Shown here: in pieces, positions 22,415 through 26,022 of the stretch | How positions within the stretch are numbered: position 1 is the stretch's first letter | Layout: every line of letters begins with the position of its first letter | NCBI GenBank assembly: GCA_964464035.1 | Contig: CAYXEN010000037.1 | Location: 1 to 26,022 of the forward strand | DNA length: 26,022 nucleotides | From: CAYXEN01 sp964464035 | Lineage (GTDB): Bacteria; Krumholzibacteriota; Krumholzibacteriia; WVZY01 | Direction: 5' to 3' | Notes under the pieces: model-generated | Told to the model about the DNA's origin: nothing | Databases searched by the model: none | The model's input: only the letters and a program-made list of their open reading frames with translations | Position numbers and translations under genes: made by a program

Positions 22415-23287
22415 ATGGAACTCGGCAATGAATTGAAAAACAGGATCATCTCCTTCCAGAGAAACGAGATCACGGAATATCATCTCTACAAGAGGCTCGC
22501 CAGAACCGTCAAGTCACCGGAGAACAGGAAAGTCCTCGAAAAGATCGCTGACGACGAACTCAGACATTACAAGGAATGGAAGCGATACACGGGAACGGAG
22601 GTTTCTCCATCGAGGTTCGTCATACTGTTGATCTATCTCGTCTGCCGTATATTCGGCCTGACTTTCGGCATCAAACTCATGGAGCGCAGCGAGGAAGAAG
22701 CCCAGGCGAGCTACGCGACGATCATGGACGTGCTGCCGGAAATAAGAGCGATCATCGAGGAAGAAAACGAGCACGAGCAAGAGTTGCTGGCTTTGATCGA
22801 CGAGGAGAGGCTTCGCTACATAGGCTCGATCGTGCTGGGGCTGAACGACGCATTGGTCGAGCTCACCGGCGCCCTCGCCGGGCTCACCTTGGCGCTGCAG
22901 AGAACGAAGCTCATTGCCCTGACCGGCCTGATAACCGGTATAGCCGCGGCCCTTTCCATGGCGGCCTCGGAGTATCTGTCCACCAAGACCGAAGAGACGA
23001 CGCGAAGCCCGGCGAAAGCATCGATCTACACAGGCTTGGCATATATAGTTACCGTTTCCATCCTCATCCTCCCCTACCTATTGCTGGACAATTACTTCCT
23101 GTGCCTGGCCTTGACTATCCTCGCCGCCGTCGTCATCATCGCCTTCTTCAATTATTACATTTCCATCGTGAACGACACCTCGTTCCGGAAACGCTTCCTG
23201 GAGATGGCCGGGATCAGCTTCGGAGTGGCGGGGCTGAGCTTCTTCATCGGCTACTTGGTGAGACACCTACTTGGAATCGAAGTCTGA
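22415..23287 (+). CDS. Ferritin-like (rubrerythrin) domain fused to VIT1/CCC1 iron transporter
   Basis: A 290-residue protein. Residues 1-130 form a ferritin-like four-helix domain with di-iron ligand patterns: E18 and E21 in RNEITEY, DDELRHYKEW (E48, H51), and EEENEHEQELL (116-125). Helix 68-86 is unusually hydrophobic (RFVILLIYLVCRIFG). Residues 135-288 are the VIT1/CCC1 membrane domain, about five helices, opening with IVLGLNDALVELTGALAGLT and SMAASEYLSTKTEE, the VIT family fingerprint. Related membrane-bound ferritins (MbfA) export or sequester ferrous iron and manganese. The ribosome site is weak (AAAGG at about 12 nt). Its last 21 bp overlap the 3' end of the opposite-strand oxidoreductase gene. 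The iron link fits the nearby cytochrome conduit. Confidence 0.9.
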   Translation: MELGNELKNRIISFQRNEITEYHLYKRLARTVKSPENRKVLEKIADDELRHYKEWKRYTGTEVSPSRFVILLIYLVCRIFGLTFGIKLMERSEEEAQASYATIMDVLPEIRAIIEEENEHEQELLALIDEERLRYIGSIVLGLNDALVELTGALAGLTLALQRTKLIALTGLITGIAAALSMAASEYLSTKTEETTRSPAKASIYTGLAYIVTVSILILPYLLLDNYFLCLALTILAAVVIIAFFNYYISIVNDTSFRKRFLEMAGISFGVAGLSFFIGYLVRHLLGIEV

Positions 23288-25795
23288 CCTCATCACGTAT
23301 TCCCTGCCGGCTTTGAATGCGAGCTGATTCGCCGACTTGATGGAATCGTTCGGAGATACGGTCATGAGTGCGGACAGCCAGATATTCTCGGGAATGTTAT
23401 TGAAAGGCTCGATAGTCGAGAGCAATCCGAGGACCACGACGTTGGCCGTCCTACCCGTTTCGTCACCCAGTTCGCGGGCGATGCCGTACGCGTCCAATTT
23501 TATCAAGTCGTGGCCGGCCAGGACTTTCTCTATAGCCGGCATGTCGGGATATTGCTTCTTGTCGAGACCTACGGGCAGTGCCGCGAACTCGTTGAGTATT
23601 ATCGTTCCTCCCGGCTTGAGAAGATCGAGGAACCCGGGTCGGAGTACTTCGCTCACTTCCATGACCACGAGGACGTCGGCAGAATTCGGAGCAGGCACGG
23701 GAGAGTAGACTTCACCGCACCCGAACGTCGAAATTACGGAACCTCCCAGTTGGGCCATTCCATGGGTATCGCCCTTGATGATGTTCATCTCCGCATAGGG
23801 AGTCCTCATGGCTACTTCCGATAGGACATTACCGAAGAACAGATTGCCCTGGCCGCCTATTCCTCTTATCGCGACCCGAAGCGCAAGGGGAAGCTTGCTT
23901 CCATCGACTTTACTTGCGCCGGCGGTCTTTACATCGGGGAGCTTCCTCTTGGTCGTTTTCTTCTCCCTCTTCACCGGAACGATGGCATCGAACGGGCAGT
24001 ACTGGACGCAAACCCGGCTGTTCCCGCCGCAGTTGGTGCAAAGGGCCGTGAAATGAGGCGTCTTGTCTTCATCCAGCTCTATGCCGGGACAAACGTCGCA
24101 GAGACCGCAGCTCTTGCACAGCTCGTAATCGATGGACACCGTCCTCATGCGTTGTCGGGCGAGCACTTCATGGATGCACGGCCCCTCCAGGATGAGGGCG
24201 GTGAAGGTGCCTTTCGCCGCGAGGTCGAGCGCTTCCTCGAGCTTGCTCTCCACTTCCTCTACATTGTACGCGTCCACTACGACGGTTCTCTCCACCTCCG
24301 CCTCGATCGCTTTTCTCAAACTGAACATGTGGGGTTGGTTTTCCAGGTTGACCTCGGAACTCGGTGCGACTTGGCCGCCGGTCATCGCCGTGACCCTGTT
24401 GTCGAGTATTATCTTCACGCCGGGAACGTTCCTGAAAACGGCGTTGCGCGTGGAATCCAATCCGCAATGGCACTCGCAGGAATCCCCGATGATGCTCACG
24501 GTTTTCGAGGCCATATCGGGGCGCGACATGACGAATCCCTGCCGCATCGAATCGGACGCCCCCATACAAGAGACCGTATCGAGGGCGTTTATATAATGGA
24601 GGAGCGTCGAGCACCCTATATCGCCGAAAGCGGCGTATAGCTTCTTGCGCCTCTTGAGCTTCGCGACGGCCAGCCCAAGGGCTTTGTAGGAACAACCAGG
24701 GCAGATGGAAGGAGGGCGCGGCACCGGTTCCAGGTCCAATTGCTTCTTTCGCGCCTCGTATTTCACGTTGAGATGCCGGGAGAGGAACTCCACGACGGCT
24801 TCGGGTGACCAATCGGTCGTTACGCTGTATTCATCCTTGCCGATCACGTCGACGCCGGAGAGTCTAATTCTTTCCTCGAGAAACTTGTCCCCGTCCTCTA
24901 CGACGAAGAGCCTGTCCCGGACTTTGGCGGCGAAAGACTTTATCCGTTTCACGGGAAGAGGATACGTGGCGGCCAGGGTGAGGAGTGAAGGCCCGGCTCC
25001 GATGGCTTTCAACGCCTCCCTTACTATTATGTTACTCTCCCCGCTCGTGATTATGCCCCAGTCGTCGGTGCCCTCGACTTCGTCTATCAACTTGGAACTT
25101 TCGACCCATTCTTGGATCCTGGGAATCCTCTCCTGGGTGGCGCGGTTGTAATTCTTCCTCGCAATCGAGGGCATGAGCATCCAGTCGTGGAGATTCTCGG
25201 GAAGATCGCGGGGCTCTATCCTGCGGCGCTCCCGCGTGACCACCAGGCCTTCGGAGTGGGCGAGGATTCCCGAGGCAAGGACGACGACGGGCGTGTTGAA
25301 TCGCTTGCTCATGTCGGCCGCCGTCCAGGCGATCTCGTACATCTCCTGGTGGTTGCGGGGCTCGAGGACGGGGAGGCGGGCCGAGGCGAAAAAGTACCGG
25401 GAATCGATCACGTGCTGGGTGCTGGAGGGAACGTAGTCCGTCGCTGCGTATATGACGAGCGCCCCGGCTTTGCCGGAAAAGAACGCGGAGGTGCTTATCG
25501 CATCTCCCGCCTGGAAGACGCCGGGGATCTTCATCGTGACCACCGAATCGTAACCGGCGATCGCGCGGCCCATGCAGACGTTGACGGCGACCGCCTCGTT
25601 CACGGACCACCCGACCTGGAGCCTGTCCTGCACGTGGGCCAGTCCCTTGTCGATGACTTCGGTGCTCGGCGTCCCCGGGTACCCGTCCGCCGCATGGTAT
25701 CCGGCATGAACGACTCCGAGAGCGAAGGCGAGGTTGCCCTGCAGTATGAACTTGCTCCCCGCTGGAGCGTCGACTATTTCCTTGAAAGTCGCCAT
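23267..25795 (-). CDS. Indolepyruvate-type 2-oxoacid:ferredoxin oxidoreductase, single-chain IorA-IorB fusion
   Basis: An 842-residue enzyme for oxidative decarboxylation of aryl or branched 2-oxoacids to acyl-CoA with ferredoxin. The PP/Pyr half has GNLAFALGVVHAG and the GYPGTPSTE motif (38-46). The ThDP domain has CPGCSYKALG (365-374), the GDS...N pair (437-439 and the N of LDNR at 466) and TAMTGGQ. An 8-Cys ferredoxin segment follows (C560, C563, C566, C569, C586, C589, C596, C600) for two 4Fe-4S clusters. Residues about 636-835 are the gamma (IorB) domain with IRGIGGQGNLFFGNVL. IorA and IorB are normally separate chains of about 600 and 200. The ThDP loop reads GDSCECHCG, rich in Cys. ATG 25795 has GGGAAG 7 nt upstream. 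Confidence 0.93.
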   Translation of the reverse strand: MATFKEIVDAPAGSKFILQGNLAFALGVVHAGYHAADGYPGTPSTEVIDKGLAHVQDRLQVGWSVNEAVAVNVCMGRAIAGYDSVVTMKIPGVFQAGDAISTSAFFSGKAGALVIYAATDYVPSSTQHVIDSRYFFASARLPVLEPRNHQEMYEIAWTAADMSKRFNTPVVVLASGILAHSEGLVVTRERRRIEPRDLPENLHDWMLMPSIARKNYNRATQERIPRIQEWVESSKLIDEVEGTDDWGIITSGESNIIVREALKAIGAGPSLLTLAATYPLPVKRIKSFAAKVRDRLFVVEDGDKFLEERIRLSGVDVIGKDEYSVTTDWSPEAVVEFLSRHLNVKYEARKKQLDLEPVPRPPSICPGCSYKALGLAVAKLKRRKKLYAAFGDIGCSTLLHYINALDTVSCMGASDSMRQGFVMSRPDMASKTVSIIGDSCECHCGLDSTRNAVFRNVPGVKIILDNRVTAMTGGQVAPSSEVNLENQPHMFSLRKAIEAEVERTVVVDAYNVEEVESKLEEALDLAAKGTFTALILEGPCIHEVLARQRMRTVSIDYELCKSCGLCDVCPGIELDEDKTPHFTALCTNCGGNSRVCVQYCPFDAIVPVKREKKTTKRKLPDVKTAGASKVDGSKLPLALRVAIRGIGGQGNLFFGNVLSEVAMRTPYAEMNIIKGDTHGMAQLGGSVISTFGCGEVYSPVPAPNSADVLVVMEVSEVLRPGFLDLLKPGGTIILNEFAALPVGLDKKQYPDMPAIEKVLAGHDLIKLDAYGIARELGDETGRTANVVVLGLLSTIEPFNNIPENIWLSALMTVSPNDSIKSANQLAFKAGREYVMRSDFDSK

Positions 25796-25848
25796 GGTTT
25801 TGCTTCCCTCTGTCGTCGAGCCTGTCTCGATGCGCTCCGACGCGATTT

Positions 25849-25919
25849 CCGCTGCGCGGGCTCATAGCCGGAGTGCCGCGGGTCCTGTCGGCGATCTCAC
25901 CCCACCGTGCTCGCTTCGC
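25849..25919. repeat. Direct repeat, copy 1 (71 bp)
   Basis: This 71-bp GC-rich segment starting CCGCTGCGCGGGCTCATAG is repeated exactly 103 bp farther on, beginning at 25952. It lies about 55 bp upstream of the oxidoreductase start codon. The 103-bp period is not a multiple of three, so a protein repeat is unlikely. Confidence 0.9.
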
Positions 25920-25951
25920 TGCGCGCGGCGGGGGCCCCGAATCACCACCAC

Positions 25952-26022
25952 CCGCTGCGCGGGCTCATAGCCGGAGTGCCGCGGGTCCTGTCGGCGATCT
26001 CACCCCACCGTGCTCGCTTCGC
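25952..26022. repeat. Direct repeat, copy 2 (at least 71 bp, cut by window edge)
   Basis: Identical to 25849-25919 over its whole visible length; 32 bp containing GGGGGCCCC separate the copies. The match continues to the last base, so the repeat or array extends beyond the window. Confidence 0.9.

Noticed and set aside
25849..26022. CRISPR array
   Set aside because: The repeats are 71 bp, longer than usual CRISPR repeats, only two copies are seen, and no cas gene is nearby.

Overview
The window comes from a Gram-negative bacterium of about 58-60% GC. It encodes an outer-membrane beta-barrel, lipoproteins and periplasmic multiheme cytochromes, with frequent ATGA/TGATG start-stop overlaps and GGAGG ribosome sites. 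Metabolism looks anaerobic or metal-respiring: a porin-cytochrome conduit, a ferredoxin-dependent 2-oxoacid oxidoreductase and a ferritin-like/VIT1 iron protein. The mix of an archaeal-type HMG-CoA synthase with MtrAB-like genes is compatible with an uncultured FCB-related lineage, but the phylum cannot be fixed from sequence reading alone.

Left part (1-4.3 kb): a partial zinc-ribbon methyltransferase and a secreted DUF1028 protein on the minus strand; peptidase T transcribed divergently from overlapping promoters; then an M23 peptidase with a lipoprotein-like N-terminus.

4.5-9.4 kb, plus strand: a compact five-gene operon with order Trx-like 1, FtsX-like permease 1, ATPase, Trx-like 2, permease 2. 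The two Trx-like proteins are paralogues without a CXXC site and share an unusual C-terminal two-cysteine tail. Permease 1 carries a Met/His-rich extracytoplasmic insertion that permease 2 lacks. This is the best candidate here for an undescribed system.

9.5-16.7 kb, minus strand: a seven-gene acyl-CoA operon in transcription order HMG-CoA synthase, thiolase, DUF35 protein, carboxyltransferase, methylglutaconyl-CoA hydratase-like protein, biotin carboxylase, biotin carrier. The first three genes are the archaeal HMG-CoA synthase channelling complex; the last four are a leucine/isovalerate-type methylcrotonyl-CoA module. HMG-CoA is the shared metabolite and no HMG-CoA lyase gene is seen.

17.2-21.1 kb, plus strand: a strong promoter, a deca/undecaheme periplasmic cytochrome, an outer-membrane barrel, a structured 199-nt intercistronic region, an octaheme lipoprotein cytochrome and a strong terminator. 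Together these make a plausible trans-outer-membrane electron conduit.

21.2-26 kb: a small membrane protein (minus), an HTH protein and a ferritin-like/VIT1 iron protein (plus), and a single-chain IorA-IorB fusion (minus) whose 3' end overlaps the VIT1 gene. The window ends in two copies of a 71-bp direct repeat.
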